From: Candidatus Binataceae bacterium
Lineage (GTDB): Bacteria; Desulfobacterota; Binatia; Binatales; Binataceae
DNA length: 36,053 bases
Assembly: GCA_024281015.1 (NCBI GenBank)
Contig: JAMXLL010000114.1
Coordinates: forward strand, 1-36,053
Direction of reading: 5' to 3'
Within the stretch, counting starts at the first letter, position 1. Each line of letters begins with the position of its first letter. Made by a program: the position numbers and the translations under genes. The notes below the pieces were generated by a model. That model saw nothing but the letters and a program-made list of their open reading frames with translations. It did no database searches and had not been told where the DNA came from. This document shows, piece by piece, positions 7,583-16,622 of this stretch.

Positions 7583-9205
7583 TTAATGAGCCCCTGCCGG
7601 AGCTCGACCGGCCGGACGCGGCAGCAAAACCGTAAGCACGAGGGCAACTATCATTACACCGGTCAGCATTCTGTAAATGTTGTTCAGCGAGATCATCGTG
7701 GCCTGGTTCTGCACCGCGCTGTAAAGCGTGAGCAGCCCCTGCTTTTGGCCCGTCACTAGCTGAGTCATGTAGTTGAACGGGGTTGCCCCCGGCATATGAA
7801 CTCCACTGACGCTCATCTGCCAGGCATTGAAGACGGTTACGTGCTCCGACAAATGGCTTTGCTGAATCTGTTGTTTTCGCACCAGAATTGTGGTTAACAC
7901 CGAGGTCCCAATCGAACCGCCAATGTTGCGCGTCATCGAGTAGATGCTCGCCGCGTAACCCATCTGCTCACGCGGGATCGAACTCAACGCTGCCGCTGAC
8001 AGATTCGGGAATACCAGACCCATCCCGACCCCCTGGAAGACGGTGGGCCAAACAAAATTTGATATCGCCATGTTCAGATTGAGGCTGCCGAGTTGCCAGG
8101 TTGCGCCGGCAACCATAAGAAATCCGAATGCTACTAATGGCCGGGTATCGTAGCCGCGTCGCGCGATGCCGCCGAGCAGAAACATGGCGGCCATCACTCC
8201 CAGGCCGCGCGGTGCCATTGCCAATCCAGCCTTCCAGGCAGTGTAGCCAAGCAAATCCTGGAGAAACACCGGGTTGAGAATCTGCATCCCATACGCCCCG
8301 AACGTCAGCACGATTAACAAGAGTGTTGGTATTGCAAATTTGCGATTAGCCAGGAGGCGGACGTGAATAATCGGTTCAGGGGTACGCCATTCATGGATGA
8401 GCAAGAGCACGAAGGCCGTCACGGCGATGCTCGAAAAATACCATACCCATGGAGTCGCGAACCAATCTGCACGGTCGCCACGATCCATCACGATCTCTCC
8501 CAAACCGAGCGCCAGCACCATGCAACAAATTCCAATCCAGTCGGCGCGCCCCTGGCCCTTGAGTTTCCGCAGATAGGCAGGATCATGAACGAAGGTAGAG
8601 ACCATAAAGCCGGCCGCGATTCCTATCGGGACGTTGATGTAGAAGTTCCACCGCCAGTTAAAATTGTCAGTTATATAGCCGCCGACCGTCGGCCCCATGA
8701 TCGGCGCGACCATCAGGCCCAATCCCCACACCGCCATCGCGAGAGTTTGCTCGTTAGGCGGAAACGTCTCCATCAGGATAGCCTGGGAAAGTGGCTGCAA
8801 AGCGGCGCCGGCGATTCCCTGCAAAAAACGAAAGGCGACCATCTGATCGAGTGTCTGCGCGGCACCGCATAGGGCCGATGAGACGACAAAGGTGGTGATG
8901 GAAATCAGGAAGTAACGTTTGCGCCCAAACTGGCCTGCGATCCATCCCGTCGTTGGAATCATTATCCCGGCTGCGACGAGGTATGTCGTCACGACCCAGG
9001 TCACCTCGTCAACGGTGGCCGAAAAACTGCCCTGCATGTGGGGCAACGCGACATTCACGATCGAACTGTCGAGGACTTCGAGGATCGTGCAGAGGATGAC
9101 CGAGGCTGCAATGATCCATTTGCGGGCTTCTTCGGCTGCATTAGTTTGCAGCGCCGGTGCGGGAGCCGCTTCAGGACTGACGCTGGGCTGTGGGCTGGCC
9201 TGCAT
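7583..9205 (-). CDS. DHA2-family MFS multidrug efflux pump (EmrB/QacA type)
   Basis: A 540-residue inner-membrane transporter with the 14-helix layout of drug:H+ antiporter family 2. It has LEVLDSSIVNVALPHMQGSF in helix 1, the motif-A-like loop TGWIAGQFGRKRYFL, and motif C in GPTVGGYITDNFNWRWNFYINVPIG. About 40 polar residues precede helix 1. It should export amphiphilic compounds by proton antiport; substrates cannot be deduced. In many Gram-negatives EmrB works with an EmrA adaptor and an outer-membrane channel, but neither is adjacent here. It is paralogous to the truncated pump gene at 35005, with near-identical helix-1 and motif-C segments. It diverges from the YkoP-like gene on its upstream side. 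The ribosome binding site is weak. Confidence 0.9.
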   Translation of the reverse strand: MQASPQPSVSPEAAPAPALQTNAAEEARKWIIAASVILCTILEVLDSSIVNVALPHMQGSFSATVDEVTWVVTTYLVAAGIMIPTTGWIAGQFGRKRYFLISITTFVVSSALCGAAQTLDQMVAFRFLQGIAGAALQPLSQAILMETFPPNEQTLAMAVWGLGLMVAPIMGPTVGGYITDNFNWRWNFYINVPIGIAAGFMVSTFVHDPAYLRKLKGQGRADWIGICCMVLALGLGEIVMDRGDRADWFATPWVWYFSSIAVTAFVLLLIHEWRTPEPIIHVRLLANRKFAIPTLLLIVLTFGAYGMQILNPVFLQDLLGYTAWKAGLAMAPRGLGVMAAMFLLGGIARRGYDTRPLVAFGFLMVAGATWQLGSLNLNMAISNFVWPTVFQGVGMGLVFPNLSAAALSSIPREQMGYAASIYSMTRNIGGSIGTSVLTTILVRKQQIQQSHLSEHVTVFNAWQMSVSGVHMPGATPFNYMTQLVTGQKQGLLTLYSAVQNQATMISLNNIYRMLTGVMIVALVLTVLLPRPAGRAPAGAH

Positions 9206-9426
9206 CCGGATAAGGAGAAACGCGGAGCGACGTGGGTTTTAAGGCTAACATTGCCCCAATGCGAAGAAAACCTGCCGGGAGCTTTGCATCGCAGCGCGTT
9301 CCGACACAAACTGTTTGTTGTCGGATGCAAATACCGGCTGACGGCCAACCCGCCCAACAACCTAACGAATGGTTCGCACGCATCATGTTTACATCATCCA
9401 GCGGCCAGCCATGTCACAACGCTAAC

Positions 9427-10173
9427 ATGCTCAAATCAGTTGCGGAGCCGGCCCCTCGCTATCCGCGTTCTCAATGGACGCAGCGACTGCCCGACCTGAT
9501 TCGGCTCCTGAAGCGGTCTGAAAAAGCCACTGCGGCGTGGCGCGTAATCGCAGGAGGTACTCGGCCCGGCGAAGCTCACGGTTTATTGAAAGCCTGGCCT
9601 GCGTGGGAGCGGTTTGCCAGATATCTTTGGCCGGTGTGCGATATTCCTGGTGCTCCTTACGGTTTGCTCTGCCTGCGCATTACCAGCTATCTGGGCGAAC
9701 CAGTGGTGCTTCCGGACACTACGACAATCAGGCGCGGCACAATAATCGGCGAATTACATTGCAACAATCGTGCTGTACTAGCGCTGGTCAAGCAGCGCGG
9801 CAATGCCTTTGCCGCTTGTCGTCAGGATCTGAAAAAACTCAGTGATTGGATCCAGCAAGATCCGCTCGCTCGCCGCATAGAAGCGCTCTACGCCTGCACG
9901 ATTCTGAACAGGGCGGCGGACCGTCTTGGCTTCACCGTGCTCCCGAAGCCCGTTACACTGCGCCGCAGGCTTGAAAAATTCTTCTTTAAGGGTTTGTTGC
10001 TGCTCTACAGCCGCGAAGGCTTGACGCGGATTGAGCACGGCAGAACCACGGATGCATATCCGGTGGACGTGTGGCTTTCCCGCGGCGAATTTCTACGCCT
10101 TTATGGCAAGGAGCGTCGGCTGGGGCGAGCAGCGGCTCGGCGGGCAACGAACGGGCACCGCCGAGCTATCTGA
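9427..10173 (+). CDS. Uncharacterised protein, YkoP-like
   Basis: A 248-residue protein if started at the ATG at 9427. The ORF extends back to 9232, but that would leave only 26 bp to the divergent pump gene, and the N-terminal 65 residues look non-coding. No start has a clear ribosome binding site. The conserved-looking part reads YGLLCLRITSYLGEPVVLPDTTTIRRGTIIGELHCNNRAVLALV, with a later basic FFFKGLLLLYSREGLTRIEHGRT. The 'g..v.L.dGt.i..gd.i.elHl.N' pattern resembles the YkoP domain seen in Firmicutes and other bacteria, sometimes fused to or near polysaccharide deacetylases. I recall this similarity rather than having tested it. There is no signal peptide or long hydrophobic helix. Function is unknown. 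Confidence 0.6.
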   Translation: MLKSVAEPAPRYPRSQWTQRLPDLIRLLKRSEKATAAWRVIAGGTRPGEAHGLLKAWPAWERFARYLWPVCDIPGAPYGLLCLRITSYLGEPVVLPDTTTIRRGTIIGELHCNNRAVLALVKQRGNAFAACRQDLKKLSDWIQQDPLARRIEALYACTILNRAADRLGFTVLPKPVTLRRRLEKFFFKGLLLLYSREGLTRIEHGRTTDAYPVDVWLSRGEFLRLYGKERRLGRAAARRATNGHRRAI

Positions 10174-10187
10174 CCTTAGTTGAGCCT

Positions 10188-12629
10188 CTAGTCAGCTGCT
10201 TCAACAGGCGGATGCGCACCTGCTTGAGCTCGTGCCGAATCGGCCTCGACCGGCCGCCGCACTCCATCAGGCCGCAGCACCTGGCTGAGCACATCATCAA
10301 CCGTATCGACAAAGATGATTTCCATTTCGTGACGAAGCTCGGCCGGTATATCGTCGAGGTCATGCTCGTTGCGCCGAGGCAGCGCGACAGTACGGATTCC
10401 TGCGCGTCGGGCAGCGAGTACTTTTTCCTTTATGCCGCCGACCGGCAGTACTTTACCTCGTAGAGTAATCTCGCCGGTCATTGCAACGTCAGAGCGGACC
10501 GGCCGGCCGGTCATCAGCGAAGCTAGCGAAGCGGCAATAGTTACACCTGCAGAGGGACCATCCTTCGGAATCGCACCGGCAGGAACGTGCACGTGGATAT
10601 CCGATTTGTCATAGAAATCGGGAGCAATGCCAAGGCCCTCGGCTCGCGTGCGGATATAAGAGAGCGCAGCCTGTGCAGATTCCTTCATTACGTCTCCGAG
10701 CGAACCGGTCAGGGTAAGTCCTTTTTGGCCGTTCATCCGGGTACATTCGATAAAGATGATATCACCGCCATTCGGTGTCCAGGCCAAGCCGGTAGCTACA
10801 CCGGGTTCGTTGGCCCGCTCCGCGACTTCGGAGAAGAACCGCGGTGGGCCGAGATAGCGCTGGAGTAAAGCAAGTGTGATTTGTTCGGGCGGCGCTTCGC
10901 CTTCGGTGATGGAGCGCGCAATTTTTCGGCATATCCGGGCGATTTCACGCTCAAGATTACGTACACCCGCCTCGCGGGCATAGCTGCGGATAATTTCGGC
11001 TACCGCTTCGCGGGCAAATTCGATGGACCTGCCGCTCAAGCCATTCTCGTTAAGTTCCTTCGGAATCAAATGGCGATCAACGATATGAAGCTTCTCCTCC
11101 TCGGTGTAACCCGGCAGTTCCAGCACTTCCATACGATCCCGGAGTGCATGCGGAATGGTGTCGAGCATGTTGGCAGTGGTAAGAAACAGCACTCGCGACA
11201 GGTCGAAGGGCACATCCAAATAGTGATCAACGAATGTGCTGTTCTGCTCGGGGTCAAGCACCTCTAGCAGGGCCGAGGCCGGGTCGCCACGAAAATCGGC
11301 GCCCAGTTTATCCACCTCATCCAGAATAAATAACGGATTATTCGAACCAGCGTTGCGCAGGCCTTGGATGATACGGCCGGGCAATGATCCTATGTAGGTG
11401 CGACGATGGCCGCGGATTTCTGCTTCGTCGCGGATCCCGCCCAACGACAAACGCACGAATTTGCGCCCGAGGGCGCGGGCTATCGAGCGTCCAAGCGAGG
11501 TCTTGCCAGTACCCGGCGGACCGACGAAGCATAAGATTGGGCCCTTGGTGTCGCGCTTGAGCTTGCGCACCGCAAGAAATTCCAGGATGCGTTCCTTGAC
11601 CTTTTCGAGGTCGTAATGGTCCTCGTCGAGCACAGCGCGCGCGTGCGCAATATCGAGATTGTCTTCGGTCGAGGTACACCAGGGCAGGCCGACCAACCAA
11701 TCAAGATAGGTCCGAACCACGGTATGTTCTGCAGATTCGGGCGGAATCATCCGCAAGCGCTCAAGCTCTTTGTCGGCCGCCTTGCGTGCCTCCTCGGGCA
11801 TGTTAGCCGACTCGATTTTCTTTTCGAGATCATCGATTTCGGCGGAACGGCCGTCGGTTTCGCCCAGTTCTTTTTGAATTGCCTTGAGCTGCTGGCGCAG
11901 AAAGTACTCGCGCTGGTTCTTGTTAAGTTCAGTCTGGACCTGCGATTGAATCTTGTGGCCGAGTTCAAGCAATTCAATCTCGCGGCTGAGGATGACGATC
12001 AGCTTTTCCAAACGCTGCCGCACGTCGAGTGTGGACAGCAAATCCTGTAGCTCTTCAATCGCGATTTTGAGATAAGAGGCCACCAAATCGCTAAGCCGGC
12101 CCGGATCCCGCACCTGCATCGCCATCATCTGGAGCTCGTCGGGCAGGTACGGCACCAGCGAAACGAATTTCGAGAACTGGCTCACCAGGTTGGCTTGCAG
12201 GGCGTCAACTTCACGATCGGCCAGCAGTTTTTCGGCCATCCGGCTGACACTTACAATGAAATAGGGTTCCCGTTGGATAAATTGCTGAAGCTCGACTCGT
12301 GCGATACCCTGTACCAACACCCGCACGCTCTTGTCCGGATACTTGAGCATTTTCAGAATCCGGACCGCTGTCCCGCGCTGATACAGGCCTTCGGGCGCCG
12401 GACTTTCTTCTTCCGGATTCTTTTGTGCCGTCAGTGCAATGAGCTGTGATTGACCCACATCCTCAAGCAGCTTGAGGGAAGACGGACGAGATACCAAAAA
12501 AGGATGAGTCTGGTTGGGGAAAATAACGATGCCACGCAAGGGCAACAGCGGCAAAGTTGACGGAATCTCAGTCTGCGTCAAGTCCTCTTCGGTTTCGAAG
12601 TGCTTCTCTCCCTGGCCTTTATCTGCCAT
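10188..12629 (-). CDS. lon: ATP-dependent Lon protease
   Basis: An 813-residue, full-length LonA-type protease that degrades misfolded and regulatory proteins in the cytoplasm. It has an N-terminal LON substrate-binding domain (from [21 protein letters not shown], about residues 25-215) and a coiled linker ([19 protein letters not shown]). The AAA+ module has Walker A ([12 protein letters not shown]), Walker B ([12 protein letters not shown]) and the [18 protein letters not shown] segment. The C-terminal protease domain has the catalytic Ser in KDGPSAGVT (about Ser693) and Lys in [12 protein letters not shown] (about Lys736). The gene converges on the YkoP-like gene with a 14-bp gap and diverges from the DUF2203 gene. 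A hairpin lies 70 bp upstream of its start. I do not see an unmistakable heat-shock promoter or CIRCE element. Confidence 0.98.
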   Translation of the reverse strand: MADKGQGEKHFETEEDLTQTEIPSTLPLLPLRGIVIFPNQTHPFLVSRPSSLKLLEDVGQSQLIALTAQKNPEEESPAPEGLYQRGTAVRILKMLKYPDKSVRVLVQGIARVELQQFIQREPYFIVSVSRMAEKLLADREVDALQANLVSQFSKFVSLVPYLPDELQMMAMQVRDPGRLSDLVASYLKIAIEELQDLLSTLDVRQRLEKLIVILSREIELLELGHKIQSQVQTELNKNQREYFLRQQLKAIQKELGETDGRSAEIDDLEKKIESANMPEEARKAADKELERLRMIPPESAEHTVVRTYLDWLVGLPWCTSTEDNLDIAHARAVLDEDHYDLEKVKERILEFLAVRKLKRDTKGPILCFVGPPGTGKTSLGRSIARALGRKFVRLSLGGIRDEAEIRGHRRTYIGSLPGRIIQGLRNAGSNNPLFILDEVDKLGADFRGDPASALLEVLDPEQNSTFVDHYLDVPFDLSRVLFLTTANMLDTIPHALRDRMEVLELPGYTEEEKLHIVDRHLIPKELNENGLSGRSIEFAREAVAEIIRSYAREAGVRNLEREIARICRKIARSITEGEAPPEQITLALLQRYLGPPRFFSEVAERANEPGVATGLAWTPNGGDIIFIECTRMNGQKGLTLTGSLGDVMKESAQAALSYIRTRAEGLGIAPDFYDKSDIHVHVPAGAIPKDGPSAGVTIAASLASLMTGRPVRSDVAMTGEITLRGKVLPVGGIKEKVLAARRAGIRTVALPRRNEHDLDDIPAELRHEMEIIFVDTVDDVLSQVLRPDGVRRPVEADSARAQAGAHPPVEAAD

Positions 12630-12693
12630 AGCTTACCTGCACACACCGGTTTTAAGAGACGTCTGCCGCGCCGATGCCCGCCGCGGGCCCTGA

Positions 12694-12723
12694 CTGTAGC
12701 CGCCGCTTTCCCGGCGGCGACAG
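12694..12723. promoter_or_regulatory. GC-rich hairpin in the lon / DUF2203 divergent region
   Basis: CTGT-A-GCCGCCG, a six-base loop (CTTTCC), then CGGCGGC-G-ACAG makes an 11-pair stem with one A/G mismatch. It lies 65-95 bp upstream of the lon ATG, between two divergent genes, so it is not an ordinary gene-end terminator. It could be a 5'-leader structure of lon or part of an operator. Confidence 0.35.
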
Positions 12724-12820
12724 TTTAACGTACTATTGGATCCGAAGTCTTCAAACATTCTAACGCAAACTTAAGCACGATTCTCAACGTCGCCAGGGGC
12801 AGCGGCGGAGGCCATTAGAG

Positions 12821-13249
12821 TTGTCAAGCTATCAATTTGATAAGATTTTCACGCCCGCCGAGGCGAACGAGCTCATCCCCAGGCTTGAGGTCGCGATCCG
12901 TGAGCTTCAGGCGAGTGCCAGCGCACTGCGCGGCCGTATCGCCGAATTGGTCAAGCGCGAGCCTGGGGCTCGCGGGCTTCCGTTGCCGCAAATCATCGAA
13001 CGTTACCCCCAATTGCGCGAAACAGCCGCTCAATTGGCTCGAGCGGCGGAAAAGGTCGAGTCATATGGATGCTTGCTGAAGGACATCGACCAAGGGCTGG
13101 TCGATTTTCCTTGGGAGATGGAGGAGGGCCGGATGGTCTTTCTTTGCTGGCAGTTTGGCGAACCTGCTGTGATTGCCTGGCATCCCATCGACGAGGGATT
13201 TGCCCAGCGTCAGCCGCTCTCGGGAGCGCCCAAGCATTACCTGAATTGA
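12821..13249 (+). CDS. DUF2203 family protein
   Basis: A 142-residue small soluble protein. It opens with [23 protein letters not shown], an 'ft..EAN.llP.l...l' signature of DUF2203. It ends with [50 protein letters not shown]-type sequence, the family's conserved 'Gc..kd...GlvDFp....gr.v.LCWr.gE..i.fwHe...GfagR.pl' block. The biochemical function is unknown. The start is a TTG with GGAGG nine bases upstream, which is better than any ATG. It precedes the DUF4149 gene by about 40 bp on the same strand and probably shares its transcript. Confidence 0.9.
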   Translation: [142 protein letters not shown]

Positions 13250-13290
13250 CGTAGTCCATAGCGTCTGATTTGACGAGTTCGCGCACTAAG

Positions 13291-13752
13291 ATGGTTGCAC
13301 TGTTTATCTACCTGCTTTCACTGGTCTGTTGGTTGGGGGGAATGATTTTCTTTTCGATTTTCACGGCTCCAATCATCTTTCGCGTGCTTACCCGTGCCGA
13401 GGCGGGCAAAGTAGTAAGTGGCATTTTCCCCCGCTACTATCTACTCGGCTATATCGCGGGCGGGATCGCTCTTGTGCTGGCGCTGTACTTTTGCCTGCTC
13501 GCGACGGGCCGCCTATGGTGGTGCCTCAGCGCTCTAGCCTTGGCGCTCGCACTTGGGTTGACGGTTTATGCCGGTGCGGTGGTGCGCCCCCAAATTGATG
13601 CGATTCATATTAGTGACGAGCCCAACCCCGACCCCGCTCGCAAGGCCCAATTTGATCGCCTGCACCGTCTATCGGTCTCACTTAACGGCGGCGTGATGGT
13701 GCTCAACCTGCTCGCAGTCCTCACCACAGCCGCAGCGCTCACACGGCCATAG
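13291..13752 (+). CDS. DUF4149 (TMEM205-like) membrane protein
   Basis: A membrane protein of about 153 residues with four hydrophobic helices. These are VALFIYLLSLVCWLGGMIFFSIFTAPIIF, then YYLLGYIAGGIALVLALYFCLLA, WWCLSALALALALGLTVYAGAVV, and a C-terminal VMVLNLLAVLTTAAALT. A conserved-looking loop (QIDAIHISDEPNPDPARKAQFDRLHRLSVSLN) precedes the last helix. The arrangement, in particular the 'f.a.f..L.r..a' and 'hr.s..ln' elements, matches DUF4149. No enzymatic function is known. The track begins at a TTG (13270); the ATG at 13291 starts directly before helix 1 and is my choice, though neither has a strong ribosome binding site. Confidence 0.82.
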   Translation: MVALFIYLLSLVCWLGGMIFFSIFTAPIIFRVLTRAEAGKVVSGIFPRYYLLGYIAGGIALVLALYFCLLATGRLWWCLSALALALALGLTVYAGAVVRPQIDAIHISDEPNPDPARKAQFDRLHRLSVSLNGGVMVLNLLAVLTTAAALTRP

Positions 13753-13777
13753 AGCGATCTGAATCGGCCTGGATGGC

Positions 13778-14551
13778 GTGAATAGAATGATCAATGCTGA
13801 ATTTCGGGCGATTGTAGTCGACCTGTTCGACACCTTAGTCAGATGGGAGCCTGAGCGGTTGCCGCTGATGGAAATTAATGGCCGGCCGCTACGGAGCACC
13901 ATGCCGTGGATTCTGCCCAGGTTGCAGCAGCGTCTGGGCAGCGCCTTCGACCAAAATGTCTTCATCGAGAATTATACAGTGGTGATTGAGGAAATCGCGC
14001 GGGAGCGCCAATGTGATGGTATCGAGATTACCTGCCGCGAACGCTTTGCACGCACCCTGGCGCGGATCTCCGCGTTGCCACCCGGTCAGGCCGAAAGCTT
14101 CGCCGAAGAACTGACCCGAATACACATGAGCCAGGTGCGCGCGGTTACTACTGCTCCTTTGCAGCGCGCTGAGGCAATACGGCAGCTCAGCCGTCATTAT
14201 CGGCTCGGTCTGCTGTCGAATTTCGATGATGCTCAATGTGGCCGAGAAGTATTGGCTGACACCGGTGTCGCAGAGTTATTTGAAGCGGTGATTATCTCTG
14301 CCGAGGTGCGACTGCGCAAACCCGATCCGCGTATTTTTCGCCGAATGCTGGAGATGCTCGGTCTGACGCCAGACGAAATTTTATACGTCGGTGATACGCC
14401 ACTCGATGACGTGTGGGGTGCCTACCAGGTTGGAATCCCAACAGCCTGGATCAGCAAGGGTGCTCCGGGGCTGCCCGAAGGTATTCCACAGCCGCGTTTC
14501 ACCATTACCGACCTGTCGGAATTACCGCGCTTGCTCGGGCTCTCGGTCTAG
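13778..14551 (+). CDS. HAD-superfamily hydrolase (HAD-IA phosphatase-like)
   Basis: A 257-residue haloacid-dehalogenase-fold hydrolase. Motif I is VVDLFDTLVRW with the nucleophile Asp at about residue 13. Motif II is the Ser in GLLSNFDD, motif III is Lys in RLRKPDPRIF, and motif IV is YVGDTPLDDVWGAYQVGIPTAW. The insertion between motifs I and II is an alpha-helical cap, as in subfamily IA phosphatases and dehalogenases. The Thr after the first Asp-x-x-Asp motif (DLFDT) favours a phosphatase. Substrate unknown, cytoplasmic. GTG start with GGATGG nearby. It follows the DUF4149 gene by 25 bp. Confidence 0.88.
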   Translation: MNRMINAEFRAIVVDLFDTLVRWEPERLPLMEINGRPLRSTMPWILPRLQQRLGSAFDQNVFIENYTVVIEEIARERQCDGIEITCRERFARTLARISALPPGQAESFAEELTRIHMSQVRAVTTAPLQRAEAIRQLSRHYRLGLLSNFDDAQCGREVLADTGVAELFEAVIISAEVRLRKPDPRIFRRMLEMLGLTPDEILYVGDTPLDDVWGAYQVGIPTAWISKGAPGLPEGIPQPRFTITDLSELPRLLGLSV

Positions 14552-14656
14552 GGACCACGAGTTTTTGTCCTCTAACGGTTATCGGCAGCTCAAAAAAGCT
14601 GACCCCCAGCTTTACGCAGCGCATGCACGGACAAGTTGTTTACCGGCGGAAAAACA

Positions 14657-15136
14657 ATGAACACACTCCGCAGGGCCATCGCCGTAGTCGGTGCCGGTGA
14701 TGCTCCCACATCGATTTGTGACCTGGCGTACAGCGTAGGGCTTGCCGTCGCGCGTCAAGGCGCATCCCTAATCTGTGGCGGGCGCGGCGGTGTTATGGCA
14801 GCTGCCGCCCGCGGCGCGCAATCCGCCGGCGGGCTCACCATCGGCATTCTTCCTGGCTACAACCGTCACCAGGCAAACTCCAACATCGAAGTTGCCATCG
14901 CGACCGGAATGGGCGAGGCGCGTAATGCTATCGTGGTCGCGAGCGCTGACGCAGTCATCGCCCTCGAGGGCGAGGGCGGCACCCTTTCCGAGATTGGTTT
15001 CGCGATAAAACTCGGGCGACCGGTAGTCGCGTTGCGAGCCTGGCAGCAACTCGCGATGCTCGCCCATACTGATGACCCCGATGCGGCCGTGAATCTCGCA
15101 TTCGAACTGGCGAGCGGCTTACCTGAGAAGATCTAA
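14657..15136 (+). CDS. TIGR00725 family protein (LOG/Rossmann-like)
   Basis: A 159-residue Rossmann-like protein with the pattern of the TIGR00725 family. It shows IAVVGAGDAP at the N-terminus, GASLICGGRGGVMAAAARGAQSAGGLTIGILPG near residues 36-68, then NIEVAIATGMGEARNAIVVASADAVIALEGEGGTLSEIGFAIKLGRPVVAL. The GGRGGVM and 'GGTLSEIgfA' motifs are shared with LOG-type phosphoribohydrolases, but the full PGGxGTxxE motif is altered to EGEGGTLSE, so the enzymatic activity is uncertain. The ATG at 14657 has GGCGGA upstream and is better than the TTG at 14636. Its stop codon abuts the thioesterase ATG directly, indicating translational coupling. Confidence 0.87.
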   Translation: MNTLRRAIAVVGAGDAPTSICDLAYSVGLAVARQGASLICGGRGGVMAAAARGAQSAGGLTIGILPGYNRHQANSNIEVAIATGMGEARNAIVVASADAVIALEGEGGTLSEIGFAIKLGRPVVALRAWQQLAMLAHTDDPDAAVNLAFELASGLPEKI

Positions 15137-15550
15137 ATGGCGGATGTATATAAAGAATTTCCCACCTTGCGGCAATTGGCTGAGGGTCCATTCTCGGCGC
15201 TGCTCGGACTCGATGTCGAAAGCGCGACCGAAGGCAAGGTGGTAGTGCGCATGCCCTTCCACCACCGCCTGCTGAATTATGGTCCGCCTGATGTTCCGGT
15301 GCATGGCGGAGCAATTGCCTCGCTGGCTGATTTTGCAGCCTGCGCCGCCGTTTGGACACTGCCAACAACTCAACGGAGCGCAACCATCTCGCTGACCGTC
15401 AACTATAGCGCTCCGGCGATCCAGAGCGAATTATTGGCGAGCGCGGTAGTTCGCCGAAGCGGGAAGCGAGTAGCCAGCATCGGAGTAGAGATCCGCGATA
15501 CTCAAGGTGCATTAATCGCCGATGCACTCGTGACTTACAAGATCGCCTGA
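15137..15550 (+). CDS. PaaI-like hotdog-fold thioesterase
   Basis: A 137-residue single hotdog domain. The helix-forming signature VPVHGGAIASLADFAACAAVWTL (about residues 54-76) is the PaaI-type 'HGG...lAD.a...a' motif containing the active-site region. TISLTVNYSAPAIQSELLASAVVRRSGKRVASIGVEIRD follows, as in the second half of the fold. Such proteins hydrolyse acyl- or aryl-CoA thioesters as tetramers or dimers in the cytoplasm; the substrate is unknown. The ATG directly follows the TAA of the preceding gene (ATCTAAATGG), with GAGAAGA as ribosome binding site. Confidence 0.92.
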   Translation: MADVYKEFPTLRQLAEGPFSALLGLDVESATEGKVVVRMPFHHRLLNYGPPDVPVHGGAIASLADFAACAAVWTLPTTQRSATISLTVNYSAPAIQSELLASAVVRRSGKRVASIGVEIRDTQGALIADALVTYKIA

Positions 15551-15964
15551 GTCGATCCAATACGACCGACCGACTGCCGCATTAACTGCGTACTCAACTT
15601 TCCTTTGCCGAATTTACGCTATGAAGGCCAACGGAGCTTCACATCATCACGATTTTGCGCGGCGCAAACCGAAGTAGAGTTGGGGGTTCCCATCTATCGC
15701 CTTAAAGGGTGTAACCACTTCACGTTTGCGTCGGCATATGCCCCGGGCTCGTTGCGATGACTAGCCGCAAATGAGCGCTGAATGGTGGAAAAAGCTCCTT
15801 GGCATAAGGGTTGCGGCTAAGCCAAACGTGACTGCAGGGTAGTTGCGGCTTTCACACGCTGCTCCACCCGAAATCCACCCCGCGACAGGCGGCCATCCCG
15901 TCGAGAAAAGAGCGGCTCGGCCCGCAGTCATCTTGTCGTGGAAAAATCTCCCAGGAGGAGCATT
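15551..15964. other. Intergenic region, 414 bp
   Basis: No credible gene is visible. It presumably contains the 3' end of the thioesterase transcript and the promoter and leader of the Ser/Gly-rich secreted protein, whose strong AGGAGGAG site lies at its right end. I found no clear hairpin or tRNA. Confidence 0.45.
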
Positions 15965-16363
15965 ATGCGTTCGATGAAGCGTCTGAGTACCTATTTGGTT
16001 GGTGCCGGTTTGGCCCTATCGGTGGCTGCGTTCGCGCCAGCAGCGTTTGCGCAGACCGCCGGTGGCTCCAGCGCCGGCAGTTCGGGAAGCAGCATGGGTT
16101 CGGGAAGCAGCATGGGATCGGGCAGCGCCACGAGTCCGAGCAGTGGCTCAGCAACCGATAACAGCAACGCAAATAACCCGAGCAGCGGTTCCGCAACTGA
16201 TAATAGTGCGACCTCGCCGTCCGGTCCGGTCAGCGGTTCGGATACTTCCGCCAGCAATCCAGGTTCAGCAACCACTCCTCCGACCTCCAGCGGCAGCATG
16301 GGCTCCAGCACTACATCTCCCGGCGCTGGCAGCTCCGCGGGCAGCAGCAATACTGCTCCGTAA
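15965..16363 (+). CDS. Ser/Gly-rich low-complexity secreted protein
   Basis: A 132-residue protein started at the ATG at 15965, which has AGGAGGAG five bases upstream. The GTG used by the track is nine codons earlier and unsupported. A Sec signal peptide is evident: MRSMKRLSTYLVGAGLALSVAAFAPAAFAQT, with cleavage likely after AFA. The mature protein is almost wholly Ser, Gly, Thr, Ala, Asn and Pro, with repeats such as GSSMGSGSSMGSGSATSP and PSSGSATDNS occurring twice. There is no hydrophobic or cysteine-containing segment after the signal, so the mature chain should be disordered and periplasmic or extracellular. No enzymatic role is expected; a surface, matrix or desiccation-linked role is only a guess. 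A strong hairpin follows its stop codon. Confidence 0.75.
   Translation: MRSMKRLSTYLVGAGLALSVAAFAPAAFAQTAGGSSAGSSGSSMGSGSSMGSGSATSPSSGSATDNSNANNPSSGSATDNSATSPSGPVSGSDTSASNPGSATTPPTSSGSMGSSTTSPGAGSSAGSSNTAP
16081..16116 (+). repeat. Two exact tandem copies of an 18-bp unit
   Basis: TTCGGGAAGCAGCATGGG occurs twice back to back (16081-16098 and 16099-16116), followed by a degenerate third copy. The unit encodes a Ser-Gly-Ser-Ser-Met-Gly-type hexapeptide inside the Ser/Gly-rich secreted protein. Exact nucleotide identity suggests recent slippage expansion. Confidence 0.9.
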
Positions 16364-16373
16364 CCGTCTTCAA

Positions 16374-16412
16374 CGAGAGCGTCGCTCGGTCCGGGTCGGC
16401 GCGGCGCTCTCG
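16374..16412 (+). terminator. Hairpin after the Ser/Gly-rich protein gene
   Basis: CGAGAGCGTCGC pairs with GCGGCGCTCTCG across a 15-base loop, giving twelve pairs with one G-U wobble. It starts 10 bp after the TAA of the Ser/Gly-rich protein gene. It lacks a run of T, so it would be a weak intrinsic terminator or a 3'-end stabiliser. Confidence 0.55.
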
Positions 16413-16622
16413 ACTTACGCAATGCCGGTCCGGTTCAGCGATGCCGATGCTGCTTGCGCCGGGAGCTCATGCGAAGAAGCTACGGCGCGGGCTGCGGTAG
16501 CGTGGCGCTGGACAGGTTGGGTGGAAATGCGTGCGCGCCGATTGCCAGCGAATGTCTTCTGGAAGTTGATTCACCTCATCACCTAGGCAAATATCGGCCG
16601 GTTACCTGTTGAGGGTAAATCA

